This document shows, piece by piece, positions 1-8,714 of a stretch of 64,000 nucleotides of DNA; within the stretch, counting starts at the first letter, position 1; each line of letters starts with the position of its first letter. The stretch lies in NCBI RefSeq assembly GCF_001189235.2, contig NZ_LFIP02000005.1:248001-312000 (forward strand). The letters run 5' to 3'. The stretch comes from Bradyrhizobium embrapense. Its GTDB lineage: Bacteria > Pseudomonadota > Alphaproteobacteria > Rhizobiales > Xanthobacteraceae. A model generated the notes under the pieces. It searched no databases, was not told the origin of the DNA, and saw only the letters and a program-made list of their open reading frames with translations. The position numbers and the translations under genes are program-made.

Positions 1-317
1 GCGACCTCGCTGAGGATCATCGACAGCAGCGTCGGCTTGCTGTCGAAATAGGTATAGAGGCCGCCCATGCTGAGGCCGGACGCCTCTGCGAGTTGGCGCA
101 GCGTGGTGGCGTGAAAGCCGTGCTTGTTGGAAAGCGTGAGCGTGGCGCCGATGATGCGCGTGAGGTTCGGAACGGCGAGATGCGGCTTCTGGACCCGGAT
201 GGAATCCCGATGGCGTTCGAGAATGCGTGCGCAAAGCACGTCCATCGCGAACGCATTCGTCCCCGGCGGCTGACGCGCGAGACCCAAATTGCCTCCCTGG
301 CTATGTCCCCGGACCAT
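1..317 (-). CDS. TetR-family transcriptional regulator (N-terminal part, runs off the left edge)
   Basis: The minus strand reads an open frame from ATG at 317 to the window edge without a stop. Residues about 40-100 form a TetR-type DNA-binding domain. After the segment LTLSNKHGFHATTLRQLAEA comes SGLSMGGLYTYFDSKPTLLS, the usual helix-turn-helix with its G-x-x-Y-x-Y-F signature. The ligand-binding C-terminal half lies outside the window, so the effector cannot be guessed. It is divergent from the STN/TonB genes at 661, but nothing here links it to them. The family call is firm; the start is moderate because another ATG lies 5 bases upstream in a different frame. Confidence 0.85.
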   Translation of the reverse strand, partial: MVRGHSQGGNLGLARQPPGTNAFAMDVLCARILERHRDSIRVQKPHLAVPNLTRIIGATLTLSNKHGFHATTLRQLAEASGLSMGGLYTYFDSKPTLLSMILSEV

Positions 318-660
318 TTCATTTTGTTGCCGGTCCAGGCCGGGCTTTGCGCCCTTGCCTAAGTCCTAGCCCACGAACCGGCGTCCGGAAAAGGGGGGCG
401 ATCGAATTTTCTGAGAGAGCGCTCGCTCGTTTTTCGCCTGCGCCGCGTCTCGTGCCCGGTGCCGCTCCGGCGCGGTCGGGAACTTTTCGCGCTGAAAGGT
501 CAGCACAAATTCCGGCACTCCACCCCAACAAGTTGCCGGTTAGACGGCCGTCACATTCCAGATATAAAGAACGCAGGCTCGCTGGCCGGTAGGCCGACCC
601 GCACAGACATGCTGGCCGAATTTCACCCATCCACGGTCAACTTTGGGCCGAAGCAAGGTT
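318..660. other. Divergent intergenic region, no gene seen
   Basis: About 340 bases between the TetR gene (minus) and the STN gene (plus). Short open frames on both strands here have no protein-like composition or convincing ribosome binding site. The region must hold both promoters, but I cannot assign -35/-10 elements or an operator with confidence. Confidence 0.5.
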
Positions 661-1413
661 ATGACGGCAGTTGGATCACATGGTGCACGCGCGGGCGCTC
701 CGGGAGCCTCCGCAACGTCGCGGTATCTGTTCGGGATTTGTGCCGCGCTCCTGATCGGCGGCATCTGCGCGGTTGCCGCCCAGCAGCGCGATACCGTCGT
801 GGCATCCGCAGCGATCGAATTCAACATCCCCGCCCAGCAGCTTGCGAGCGCGCTGCAGGCTTATGGCGAACGAACCGGCGTTCAGGTGCTCTATGAGAGC
901 AATTCTGCGACGGGCCGGAAGTCGACGTCGGTCGAAGGCAGACTGACGCCCGAGGATGCCTTGAATATGCTGCTGACCGGAACCGACCTCAAGGTCCAGT
1001 ACATTCGTCCGGATGCCATCACGCTTGCTTCGCGCGGCGCCCGCGCCGACCATCCGCCGGCGAGCCCGCTTGCGACCGCGGATCTGTCGCTCGGCACGAT
1101 GCAGGTGCGGGCGACCAGCGACGGCAACGACAGCGGCGCGCTGCGCGACTACAGCGAGAGCCTGCAGCTCGACCTGCAAAAGGCGTTGCAGAAGAATATC
1201 GGGTCGCGCGGCGGCAGTTATCAGCTCGTCGTCGATCTGTGGATCGATCCCTCGCGCACGATCCAGCGAACCCAGCTGCTGCGCTCGACCGGCGACCAGA
1301 ACCGCGATGCGGCCGTGACCGCCGCGCTGCAAGGATTGACCGTCAGCCGGACGACGCCCGCGAATGCGTCGCAGCCGGTGCGGATCGCGATCCGGGTGAA
1401 ATCGTTCCAATGA
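661..1413 (+). CDS. STN-domain protein with a TonB-C-like C-terminus
   Basis: About 250 residues. An N-terminal hydrophobic segment (about residues 20-40) serves as signal or anchor. Residues about 48-115 match the STN fold (secretin and TonB N-terminus): IEFNIPAQQLASALQAYGER, then a GVQVLY strand and a LTPEDALNMLL helix. The last 85 residues (YQLVVDLWIDPSRTIQR..., RDAAVTAAL, VRIAIRVKSF) resemble a TonB C-terminal domain. STN domains normally sit on TonB-dependent transducers or secretins, where they contact FecR-type anti-sigma factors; here the domain is free of any barrel. It overlaps the next gene by an ATGA junction, so the two are co-translated. The frame also opens with TTG at 643, but ATG 661 is preferred. 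Confidence 0.75.
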   Translation: MTAVGSHGARAGAPGASATSRYLFGICAALLIGGICAVAAQQRDTVVASAAIEFNIPAQQLASALQAYGERTGVQVLYESNSATGRKSTSVEGRLTPEDALNMLLTGTDLKVQYIRPDAITLASRGARADHPPASPLATADLSLGTMQVRATSDGNDSGALRDYSESLQLDLQKALQKNIGSRGGSYQLVVDLWIDPSRTIQRTQLLRSTGDQNRDAAVTAALQGLTVSRTTPANASQPVRIAIRVKSFQ

Positions 1414-2138
1414 GTGCCAGCGACAGCAGCGGGACGGATGGCGCGCGCGACTTGAGGCCGATGACGCTGCGATTTCGTCCCGAAGATCCGAGCGCATGGA
1501 CCTCGGGCGAGGTGCTGCGCCTGCTTCTGGTGCCGGCCATTGCGGCCCTGCTGTTCGTCGGGGGAATCTACTGGATCCGCCTGCTGCCGCCGGCCGGATC
1601 GGCAAGCCGGGAGCAGAGCTCGATCGTCCAGGTTCGGTTGCTGCCGAGCCCATCGCCTGCGCCGATTCCGGTTGCGCCCGCGTCGGAGCCGCAAACCGCG
1701 ACGCTCGCGAGCCGGACCGAGGCGTCGCTGGAGAGCTCCGATCCGCCGCTCGACAATCTGACGGCGGCCCCGGCGCGGGAGCCGATGCCGGCGGAGCCGA
1801 CCGTGCCGAGCCTGCGTCCGACGCCGTCGTCCGCCGACACGCCGCCGGACAGTGTTGCCGCCAAGTTTCAGCAGACCCTATTCCGCCACGTGGCGCGCTA
1901 TCGGCGCTATCCGAGCGCGGCGCGGCCGGGGCGGTTGCATGGAACGGTCGAGACGTTGTTTTCGATGCAACGCGATGGCTCCGTCGTCGACGTCTGGGTC
2001 AAGACCAGTTCGGGGCAGGCCGTGCTCGACAAGGCCGCGGTGGACGCGATCCGCCGTGCGCAGCCGCTGCCATCGATTCCGTGGGGATTGCCCGATCGGC
2101 TCAACATCCAGATTTGGCTCGAATTCGATCCGTCTTGA
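1410..2138 (+). CDS. Energy transducer TonB (first copy)
   Basis: 242 residues, starting inside the stop codon of the STN gene (ATGA). One membrane anchor (about residues 33-57, LLLVPAIAALLFVGGIYWI) is followed by a long Pro/Ala/Ser-rich periplasmic spacer. The C-terminal TonB domain (about residues 155-242) includes RYRRYPSAAR, GTVETLFSMQRDGSVVDV and a final IQIWLEFD strand. TonB carries proton-motive-force energy from ExbB/ExbD to outer-membrane proteins. The matching ExbB and ExbD lie at 6246-8695, where there is a second TonB, so this copy may serve a different partner or the STN protein next to it. Confidence 0.88.
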   Translation: MSASDSSGTDGARDLRPMTLRFRPEDPSAWTSGEVLRLLLVPAIAALLFVGGIYWIRLLPPAGSASREQSSIVQVRLLPSPSPAPIPVAPASEPQTATLASRTEASLESSDPPLDNLTAAPAREPMPAEPTVPSLRPTPSSADTPPDSVAAKFQQTLFRHVARYRRYPSAARPGRLHGTVETLFSMQRDGSVVDVWVKTSSGQAVLDKAAVDAIRRAQPLPSIPWGLPDRLNIQIWLEFDPS

Positions 2139-2312
2139 TCAGGCCGTCCAATCTTCATCGGGCGCTGCTATCGGCCCCGAGATGTGACCCTGGGGCCGCG
2201 CATTCCGTGTCGTTCGGAGTCGACTTGTTGCCGTCATAAATGTGTTGTGCGCGGCCGTTACGAGATGGGCCAAGCTTCAAGACAATTCAATCTGGATATC
2301 GGGCTGGTGTCT

Positions 2313-2318
2313 AGGAGG
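2313..2318 (+). promoter_or_regulatory. Strong Shine-Dalgarno (AGGAGG) that sets the ECF sigma start
   Basis: A perfect AGGAGG lies nine bases upstream of an in-frame GTG at 2328. No comparable site precedes the upstream in-frame ATG codons at 2184 and 2265. Using 2328 also gives the length usual for FecI-like sigma factors. Confidence 0.7.
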
Positions 2319-2327
2319 CCGCGAAAC

Positions 2328-2870
2328 GTGGCTGAAATCAATCGAGTGCGGCTGCGGGGCCAGCTTGCAGATAACTACGACGGGCTGGTCAAGAAATTGA
2401 CCCGCCGTCTGGGGTCGTCGGACTTCGCCTATGAAGCCCTGCACGAGACGTTCCTGCGGCTGGAGCGGGTCACTGACGCCGTGCCGATCCGCAGCCCCGC
2501 CGACTATATCTTCCGTATCGCGATCAACATCGCCAGGGATCGCCAGAAGGCGCAGAATCTCCGCGTCAGCGCGACTGAAATCGATTCGTTGCTCGACGTC
2601 AGCGACGACGGACCGAGCCCGGCGCGAATCGTCGAGGCGCGCTCCGATATCGATGCTTTCAAGCGTGCGTTGGCCAAATTGCCGGAGCGGCCGCGCGATG
2701 TGCTTTATCGTATTACGATCGAGGGACAGACGCCGAGCGATGTGGCGACCTGCCTCGGTGTCAGCGTACGAACGGTGGAAAGCGATTTGAAGTTGGCTCT
2801 GAGCCATTGTGCCGATTGCCTCGATTATACTCTCATCCGTCGTCTCGGCGGTCCTCGTCCCCGTTCGTGA
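2328..2870 (+). CDS. FecI-like ECF RNA polymerase sigma factor
   Basis: 180 residues from GTG 2328. Region 2 lies at about residues 10-80 (LADNYDGLVKKLTRRL, ALHETFLRLERV, ADYIFRIAINIARDR). Region 4 lies at about 115-170 (LAKLPERPRDVLYRITIEGQ, then the helix-turn-helix SDVATCLGVSVRTVESDLK). This arrangement is typical of ECF sigma factors controlled by a membrane FecR-type anti-sigma factor, and a FecR-like gene follows 460 bases downstream. It probably directs transcription of the envelope operon starting near 4.4 kb (inference). No FecA-type receptor gene is present in the window. Confidence 0.88.
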   Translation: MAEINRVRLRGQLADNYDGLVKKLTRRLGSSDFAYEALHETFLRLERVTDAVPIRSPADYIFRIAINIARDRQKAQNLRVSATEIDSLLDVSDDGPSPARIVEARSDIDAFKRALAKLPERPRDVLYRITIEGQTPSDVATCLGVSVRTVESDLKLALSHCADCLDYTLIRRLGGPRPRS

Positions 2871-3330
2871 CCGAATTCGCCGCGGCCGCGACGCGCGCCG
2901 TCACGCGCAGCGGCCGTCGAAATTTGTTGCAGGAATTATTTCCAACAATTGCAGGCGCTTGACCTGAAATCAGGGGTCACAGGCTGCAGGATTTTCAACC
3001 TCCGTTCTGCGGGATAGCGGGCCTTCCGTCGTCTATAGGGTAGAAGCGATCTCATGAGGACCGTTTGGGTGCCTAGGAAAGGTTCGCTGGAAGTGTTGAG
3101 CCGCCTGAAAACACGTTCAGACCTGATCGGCCCGCCATGCCATCATCGCGCCGCCTCCCGGCGTGCGATGCGGCGCAAGCTGCGATTGCCGGTTGTTTCT
3201 GCTTGCGTTGTGCGCAACGGCCGATTGCAGTGCCCTGCTGCCGTCGGAATCGTCTATATAGCGACCTTCGCTATGTGCTCGACGCGATCGGGAGATTGAG
3301 GTTGGCGAGCAGGGTGATGAGCAATCCGTC
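2871..3330. other. 460-base gap between sigma and anti-sigma genes
   Basis: FecI and FecR genes are usually adjacent or overlapping, so this gap is unusual. It has an AT-richer patch near 2920-2950 with imperfect arms TTGTTG...CAACAA. Farther on is a short open frame (3054-3299) rich in Arg and Cys that does not look like a real protein. No RNA gene is recognised. The gap could carry a separate promoter for the FecR gene. Confidence 0.4.
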
Positions 3331-4314
3331 GTGACCGAGCCGACGCGCACTTCCGGGCCCGATCCGTTGCTGGATGAGGCGCTTGACTGGGTTGTTCGGC
3401 TGAAAGCCGGCGCGCCGACGCGCGCCGACGTCGACGCGTTGCAACGCTGGCGCGCGCAAAGTCCCGACCACGAGGATGCCTTCAAGGCGGCTGCCCGGCT
3501 GCTGCGCAGCGCCAGCGCCGCGGCAAAGGAACTCGCCGATGAGCGGGCCGCCGCAGCCCCCGTGGTGGTGTTGCCGCCCCGGCCATCACGCTTCTTGACG
3601 CGCCGCATCCTGCTCGGCGGCGCGATCGCGGCCGCCGCCGGCTATATGATGATCCGCCCGCCACTCGACATGTGGCCGTCGATCGACGAACTCTCGGCCG
3701 ACTACCGGACCGGAAAGGGGGAGCAGCGCAAGGTGATGCTGGCGCCCGACATATCGGTCGAATTGAATACCCAGACCAGCCTGGCGCTGCGGCCCACGCC
3801 GAACGAAACGCGGGTCGAGTTGATTTCGGGCGAGGCTTCAGTGGTCGCCCGACGGTCGTCGTCGACGCCGCTGGTGATGCTGGCGCGCGACGGGCGCATC
3901 AGCGCGCTGCAGGCCGATTTCAACGCGCGCTGCCTCGATGGCGTCGTTTCGGTGACATGCCTCGACGGTATCGTCACCGTCGAGCAGGACGGCCGCTCGG
4001 TGCAGCTTCGCAAGGCCGAACAGGTGACCTACTCGCGCGCCGGTTTGCAGGCATCGCTTCCGGTCGACGCCAAGCAGGTTGCGGCCTGGCAGACCGGATT
4101 GCTGATCTTCCGCGACCGGCCGCTGGCGAGCGTCGTCGACGAAGTGAACCGTTATCGCGCCGGAAAGATCATCATTACCAACGCGGAACTGAAACGCCGG
4201 CTCGTCAACGGCACGTTTCAGGTCGATAAGCTCGACAATTTCGTCGCACAGGTCGAGCAACTGTTTGGCGCGCGGATCACATCGCTGCCCGGCGGCGTGG
4301 TGTTGATGAGCTGA
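3331..4314 (+). CDS. FecR-family anti-sigma factor / signal transducer
   Basis: 327 residues from a GTG start. The N-terminal cytoplasmic sigma-binding part (about residues 13-60, EALDWVVRLKAG...DVDALQRWRAQSPDHEDAF) is the DUF4880-like region of FecR proteins. One membrane helix lies near residues 92-110 (RILLGGAIAAAAGYMMI). The periplasmic FecR domain (about 125-225) carries the typical GEQRKVMLAPDISVELNTQT and GEASVVARR patterns. The C-terminal 70 residues have an STN-like fold (FRDRPLASVVDEVNRYRAGK). It should hold the ECF sigma factor at the membrane until a periplasmic signal arrives. The likely source is the free STN protein encoded at 661 (inference), since no receptor with an STN domain is nearby. 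Confidence 0.9.
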   Translation: MTEPTRTSGPDPLLDEALDWVVRLKAGAPTRADVDALQRWRAQSPDHEDAFKAAARLLRSASAAAKELADERAAAAPVVVLPPRPSRFLTRRILLGGAIAAAAGYMMIRPPLDMWPSIDELSADYRTGKGEQRKVMLAPDISVELNTQTSLALRPTPNETRVELISGEASVVARRSSSTPLVMLARDGRISALQADFNARCLDGVVSVTCLDGIVTVEQDGRSVQLRKAEQVTYSRAGLQASLPVDAKQVAAWQTGLLIFRDRPLASVVDEVNRYRAGKIIITNAELKRRLVNGTFQVDKLDNFVAQVEQLFGARITSLPGGVVLMS

Positions 4315-4494
4315 CTAAAGTCGAACGAATCGCCGCCGCGCCGCTCGATTTCCTAACAAACCAAAAATTTCTTTTGCGCCGCCGCAGATTCTTTTGCGGG
4401 TTTGCATTCGCCCAAACGTCTTCTGAGTAAGGCGTCGTCATCGCGGCCTTCCTGTCGCGATGGCGCGCGTCTGCGCGAACTAAGTGGGACGTCT

Positions 4495-6246
4495 GTGCGT
4501 AGTCGAAGAGATCATCGGGATACTGGGCATCGTCAGCGATGTCGGATCGGGTTGCGTGTGTCTGCTGCGGCACTCGCCGTGGTTGGCTCTGTAGCGGCCG
4601 TCGTTCCGGCGCGCGCGGCGAAGGAAGCAGCGAAAGATGCGGCGACGGCCGCAGCGCCGGCGGGCAAGCAGCCGGCGCAAGCGAACGCACCGGCGCAAAA
4701 GTCGTCGGCGCCGCTGCAGCGCTTCGACATCGACGACTTTGCCGTGCAGGGCGCCGACAAGCTGCCGCAGATTGAGATCGAGGAGGCGATCTATCCCTTC
4801 CTCGGTCCGAACAAGACCTCGGATGACGTCGAGAAGGCGCGGGCCGCGCTGGAGAAGGCATATCACGACAAGGGCTTCCAGACCGTCAGCGTCGCCGTCC
4901 CGCAGCAGAACGTGACGGGCGGCGTGGTCACCCTCAAGGTGACCGAGCTGAAGGTCGGGCGTTTGCGGGTGAAGAACTCGCGTTATTTCGATCTCGACCG
5001 GATCAAGGATAGCGCGCCTTCCCTGAAGGAAGGCACCGTTCCCAATTTCACCGATGTCACCAAGGACATCGTGTCGCTCAACCAGTGGCCGGATCGCCGC
5101 GTGACGCCAGCGCTGCGCGCTGGTGTGGCGCCGGGCACCGTCGACGTCGACCTCAATGTCGAGGACAAGGCGCCGTTCCACGCCAGCCTCGAAGCCAACA
5201 ACCGGCAATCGCCGTCCACCACGGCGAGCCGCGTCTCCGCCACCGTGCATTACGACAATCTATGGCAGCTCGGGCATTCCCTGAGCTTCACCTATCAGGT
5301 CGCGCCGGAACGCCCGAGCGACGCCGAGGTGTTCTCCGGCTCGTACATGGCTCGGATACCGAACGCCGATTGGCTCAGTTTGCTGTTCTACAGCGTCAAG
5401 TCGAACAGCAATGTTGCGTCGATCGGCGGCACCAATGTGGTCGGCCCCGGCACGATCATCGGCGAGCGCGCCGTGATCACGCTGCCGACGCGCGAGGGTC
5501 TGTTCCATACGCTGTCGGTCGGCATGGACTACAAGCATTTCGACCAGACCGTGAAGCTCGGCACCGACGGCTTCTCGTCGCCCGTCACTTACTATCCCGT
5601 CGTCGCGACCTATGGGGCGACGTTCCAGGAAGAGAAGTTCACGACGCAGTTCAACGCCGGCGTCACCTACAACATCCGGACGCTGAGCAGCCCGTGGGAC
5701 GAGTTCGACGCGAAGCGCTTCAAGGCCTCGCCGAGCTTCACCCACCTCAACCTCGACGTCTCGCATACCCAGGAGCTGCCGGAAGGCTTCCAGCTCTACG
5801 GCAAGGTGCAGGGACAGATTGCCGACGGTCCGTTGGTCTCGAGCGAGCAGTTCAGCCTCGGCGGTCTCGATACCGTTCGCGGCTATCTCGAATCCGAGGT
5901 GCTCGGTGACAACGGCGCGGTCGCCAATTTCGAGCTGCGCACGCCCAATGTCGGCAGCATGTTGCAAGGCGAGCTCAAGAGCGAAACCGGCGACGGCAAG
6001 CCGCGCTTCATCACCTTCAACGATTGGCGCTTCTTCACGTTCTTCGATGCCGGATACGCGTCGATCCAGCAGCCGCTACCTGATCAGCAATCGTCATTCG
6101 TCGCATGGAGCTACGGCCTCGGCACGCGATTCAAGACGTTCGAGTATTTCAACGGCATGGTCGCGCTTTCGGTGCCTGGGGTCGCTCAACAATACACGCA
6201 CGCAAACAGTCCGCGCGTGAACTTCCGAATCTGGGGTGAATTCTGA
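4495..6246 (+). CDS. ShlB/FhaC/HecB-type two-partner secretion transporter (TpsB)
   Basis: About 583 residues from GTG 4495. The frame is open back to TTG 4402, but 4495 gives a more normal signal peptide, with its hydrophobic core at VSAAALAVVGSVAAVVPARA. A POTRA domain follows (FDIDDFAVQGADKLPQIEIE, then ARAALEKAYHDKGFQTVSV). The 16-strand Omp85-type barrel includes SLGGLDTVRGYLESE, with the VRGY motif of the L6 loop, and FFTFFDAGYASIQ near the C-terminus. The protein ends in Phe, as outer-membrane barrels do. TpsB proteins export one large TpsA exoprotein, but no TpsA-like gene is present in the window. The stop overlaps the next start (TGATG), placing this pore in one operon with ExbB, ExbD and TonB. 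Confidence 0.88.
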   Translation: MRSRRDHRDTGHRQRCRIGLRVSAAALAVVGSVAAVVPARAAKEAAKDAATAAAPAGKQPAQANAPAQKSSAPLQRFDIDDFAVQGADKLPQIEIEEAIYPFLGPNKTSDDVEKARAALEKAYHDKGFQTVSVAVPQQNVTGGVVTLKVTELKVGRLRVKNSRYFDLDRIKDSAPSLKEGTVPNFTDVTKDIVSLNQWPDRRVTPALRAGVAPGTVDVDLNVEDKAPFHASLEANNRQSPSTTASRVSATVHYDNLWQLGHSLSFTYQVAPERPSDAEVFSGSYMARIPNADWLSLLFYSVKSNSNVASIGGTNVVGPGTIIGERAVITLPTREGLFHTLSVGMDYKHFDQTVKLGTDGFSSPVTYYPVVATYGATFQEEKFTTQFNAGVTYNIRTLSSPWDEFDAKRFKASPSFTHLNLDVSHTQELPEGFQLYGKVQGQIADGPLVSSEQFSLGGLDTVRGYLESEVLGDNGAVANFELRTPNVGSMLQGELKSETGDGKPRFITFNDWRFFTFFDAGYASIQQPLPDQQSSFVAWSYGLGTRFKTFEYFNGMVALSVPGVAQQYTHANSPRVNFRIWGEF

Positions 6247-8285
6247 TGGGGATGGGTCTTACTCTCGAGCGGGGCACGCGCCGGCCGGCGCTGCGCCGAG
6301 GCATTGCAAACGCTGCGACGGCATTGTTGTTCGGGCTCGTCGCCCTGGTGGCGTCGCTCGCGCCGGCGAATGCATGGTGGAACGACGAATGGTCGATGCG
6401 CAAGAAGATCACGGTCGACGTCAGCGCGACCGGGGCCAATGTCACCGATCCGATCGGCTCGGCGCCGGTGCTGGTGCGGTTGCATGTCGGAAACTTCCGG
6501 TTCAGCGCGGCGAAGGACGACGGCAGCGATCTGCGGTTCGTCGCCGGTGACGACAAGACGCCGCTGAAGCATCACATCGAGAAGTTCGACTCCCTGCTTG
6601 GCGAAGGCCTGGTCTGGGTCGCGGTGCCGAACATCGCGCCGGGCGCGCGGACCGATATCTGGCTCTATTACGGCAACAAGAAAGCCCTCGCGACCAGCGA
6701 TCCCAAGGGCACCTACGATCCGGATACGCTCGCGGTCTATCACTTCAACGAGCGCGGCACGCCGGCGATCGATTCCTCGGTGTGGGCCAACAACGCCCAA
6801 AGCGTCGGTCAGCCGGCGGACGGTTCGCTGATCGGGACCGGCTTGCGGCTCGACGGCCGTACGCCGCTAACCATGCCGGCCTCGCCGTCGCTGGCGTCGC
6901 CGGATGGTGCCACGCTGACCTGGTCGGCCTGGATCAAGCCGGCTGCCTTGCAGCCCAACGCCGCGCTGTTCAGCCGGCGTGACGGCGCCAATGCACTGGT
7001 GGTCGGTGTCGATAATGGCAGCCCGTTTGTCGAGGTCACCAATGCCGGCTCCGTGCAGCGTTCGACCGCCGGAGCACCGGTGGCGGCCGGCAGCTGGCAC
7101 CATGTCGCTGTCGTCGCGGCAAACGGCCAGGTCACGCTCTATCTCGACGGCGTATCCTACGCCGCGCTCAGCGCGAGCCTGCCGGCCCTCAATACCGTTG
7201 GCCTGATCGGAGGAGACTCGTCGACCTCCAGCGCTTCTCCGATCGCGCCTGCGACGGCCCCGTCCGCAGCAACACCGTCAGTGCCCCCTGATGCGTCGGC
7301 TGCGGGCGGTGGCGCCGCGCCCGCAGCGACGCCGGATGCGGCGGCGACGCCTGCTCCTGCGCCTGCTGCAGCCGCGATGGCCGGCTTCGTCGGCGACATC
7401 GACGAACTGCAGATCAGCAAGGTCGCGCGCCCCGCCGGACTCATCAAGGTGATGGCGATCGGGCAGGGTCCCGACCAGGCCAAGCTGATGGCATTCAGCG
7501 TCGATGAGGAGACCGCAAGCTGGCTGTCCGGCTACTTCGCGGTGATCCTGAAGTCGGTGACGCTCGATGGCTGGGTGGTGATCGGCATTCTGCTGATCAT
7601 GGCCGCGGTCAGCTGGGTCGTGATGTTCGACAGGGCCTCGTATCTCAGCAAGCAGGCCAAGGCGAACGCTCAGTTCTTGAAGGGATTCCGCGAGATCGCC
7701 GCCGATCTCACCATGCTGGATCGCGGCGATGCCGACGACATCTCGACGCTGGGCGGACGTCTCACCGAGGCCGACGCCAAGATGATGCGCTCGTCCTCGC
7801 TCTACCGCATCTATCACATCGGCGCCGCGGAAATCCGCCATCGCTTCAACAACTCGCCGCGCGCTCCGGTGCTGTCGGCGGTCTCGATCGCGGCGATCCG
7901 CGCCGCGCTCGATAGCGGCGTCGTCAAGGAGATGCAGCGGCTCAATCGCCTCATGGTGGTGCTGACGATCGCGATCTCCGGCGGACCGTTCCTCGGCCTG
8001 CTCGGCACCGTGGTCGGCGTCATGATCACCTTCGCGGCGATCGCGGCGAGTGGCGACGTCAACGTCAACGCGATCGCGCCCGGCATCGCGGCGGCGCTGG
8101 TGGCGACCGTCGCCGGTCTCGGCGTCGCGATCCCGGCGCTGTTCGGCTACAACTACCTGATCTCCCGGATCAAGGACCTGACCAACGACATTCAGGTCTT
8201 CGTCGACGAGTTCGTGACCAAGATGGCGGAATTCTATTCCGCCGACCGGCCGGACCCGATCGAACATCGCGTCGCCGCGGAGTAA
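6246..8285 (+). CDS. DUF2341-LamG-ExbB fusion (MotA/TolQ/ExbB proton channel)
   Basis: 679 residues, about three times the length of ordinary ExbB. After a signal sequence (about 20-40, ending near NAWW) comes a DUF2341-like domain (about 45-150, with FRFSAAKDDGSDLRFV and TDIWLYYGNKKAL). A LamG/concanavalin-like domain follows (about 160-320, ATLTWSAWIKPAALQPNAAL and GSWHHVAVVAANGQVTLYLD), then an Ala/Pro linker. The C-terminal MotA/TolQ/ExbB domain (about 425-665) has membrane helices at GWVVIGILLIMAAVSWVVMF, SGGPFLGLLGTVVGVMITFA and APGIAAALVATVAGLGVAIP. The N-terminal part should be periplasmic and could bind glycan or protein. It starts within the TpsB stop codon and is followed by exbD. 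Confidence 0.9.
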   Translation: MGMGLTLERGTRRPALRRGIANAATALLFGLVALVASLAPANAWWNDEWSMRKKITVDVSATGANVTDPIGSAPVLVRLHVGNFRFSAAKDDGSDLRFVAGDDKTPLKHHIEKFDSLLGEGLVWVAVPNIAPGARTDIWLYYGNKKALATSDPKGTYDPDTLAVYHFNERGTPAIDSSVWANNAQSVGQPADGSLIGTGLRLDGRTPLTMPASPSLASPDGATLTWSAWIKPAALQPNAALFSRRDGANALVVGVDNGSPFVEVTNAGSVQRSTAGAPVAAGSWHHVAVVAANGQVTLYLDGVSYAALSASLPALNTVGLIGGDSSTSSASPIAPATAPSAATPSVPPDASAAGGGAAPAATPDAAATPAPAPAAAAMAGFVGDIDELQISKVARPAGLIKVMAIGQGPDQAKLMAFSVDEETASWLSGYFAVILKSVTLDGWVVIGILLIMAAVSWVVMFDRASYLSKQAKANAQFLKGFREIAADLTMLDRGDADDISTLGGRLTEADAKMMRSSSLYRIYHIGAAEIRHRFNNSPRAPVLSAVSIAAIRAALDSGVVKEMQRLNRLMVVLTIAISGGPFLGLLGTVVGVMITFAAIAASGDVNVNAIAPGIAAALVATVAGLGVAIPALFGYNYLISRIKDLTNDIQVFVDEFVTKMAEFYSADRPDPIEHRVAAE

Positions 8286-8290
8286 TTGCG

Positions 8291-8695
8291 ATGCAGATCC
8301 AGGCCGATTCAAAACCCTATGACGACATCAACATCACGCCGATGTTGGACCTCGCCTACGTGCTGCTGGTGATCTTCATCATCATGACGACGGCGACCGT
8401 GCAGGGACAGAAGGTCAATCTGCCGAAGGCTTCGGCAGCGCCCAGTCTTGCGACCCAGACCACCAAGGCGATCACGGTCGCCAATGACGGCAAGATCTTC
8501 CTCGACACGATACCGGTCACGCTGCCCGAGCTCGAGCAGCGGCTGGTGCAGCAGAAGGCCCTGACGCCCGAATTCCCCGTGGTGCTGCGCGGCGACGCGC
8601 AGGCGCAGTACCAGAGCGTGATGGACGTGTTCGACCTGCTCAGCCGCATCGGCCTGAGCCAGGTCGGGCTCGCCACCAAGCCGCTCGTGAAGTGA
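8291..8695 (+). CDS. exbD: Biopolymer transporter ExbD
   Basis: 134 residues, the usual size. A short cytoplasmic start (DDINITPMLDLAYVLLVIFI) carries the conserved Asp at the membrane helix (about residues 16-37) that takes part in proton translocation in this family. The periplasmic domain (about 45-134) ends with LLSRIGLSQVGLATKPL. It lies five bases after the ExbB fusion. With that protein and the TonB at 9245 it makes a complete inner-membrane energising complex. Confidence 0.93.
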   Translation: MQIQADSKPYDDINITPMLDLAYVLLVIFIIMTTATVQGQKVNLPKASAAPSLATQTTKAITVANDGKIFLDTIPVTLPELEQRLVQQKALTPEFPVVLRGDAQAQYQSVMDVFDLLSRIGLSQVGLATKPLVK

Positions 8696-8714
8696 GCCAG
8701 CCGGAAGTGACGCC

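Noticed and set aside
3054..3299. An 81-codon frame between the sigma and FecR genes
   Set aside because: No ribosome site and no protein-like pattern; rich in Arg and Cys. I treat the region as non-coding.
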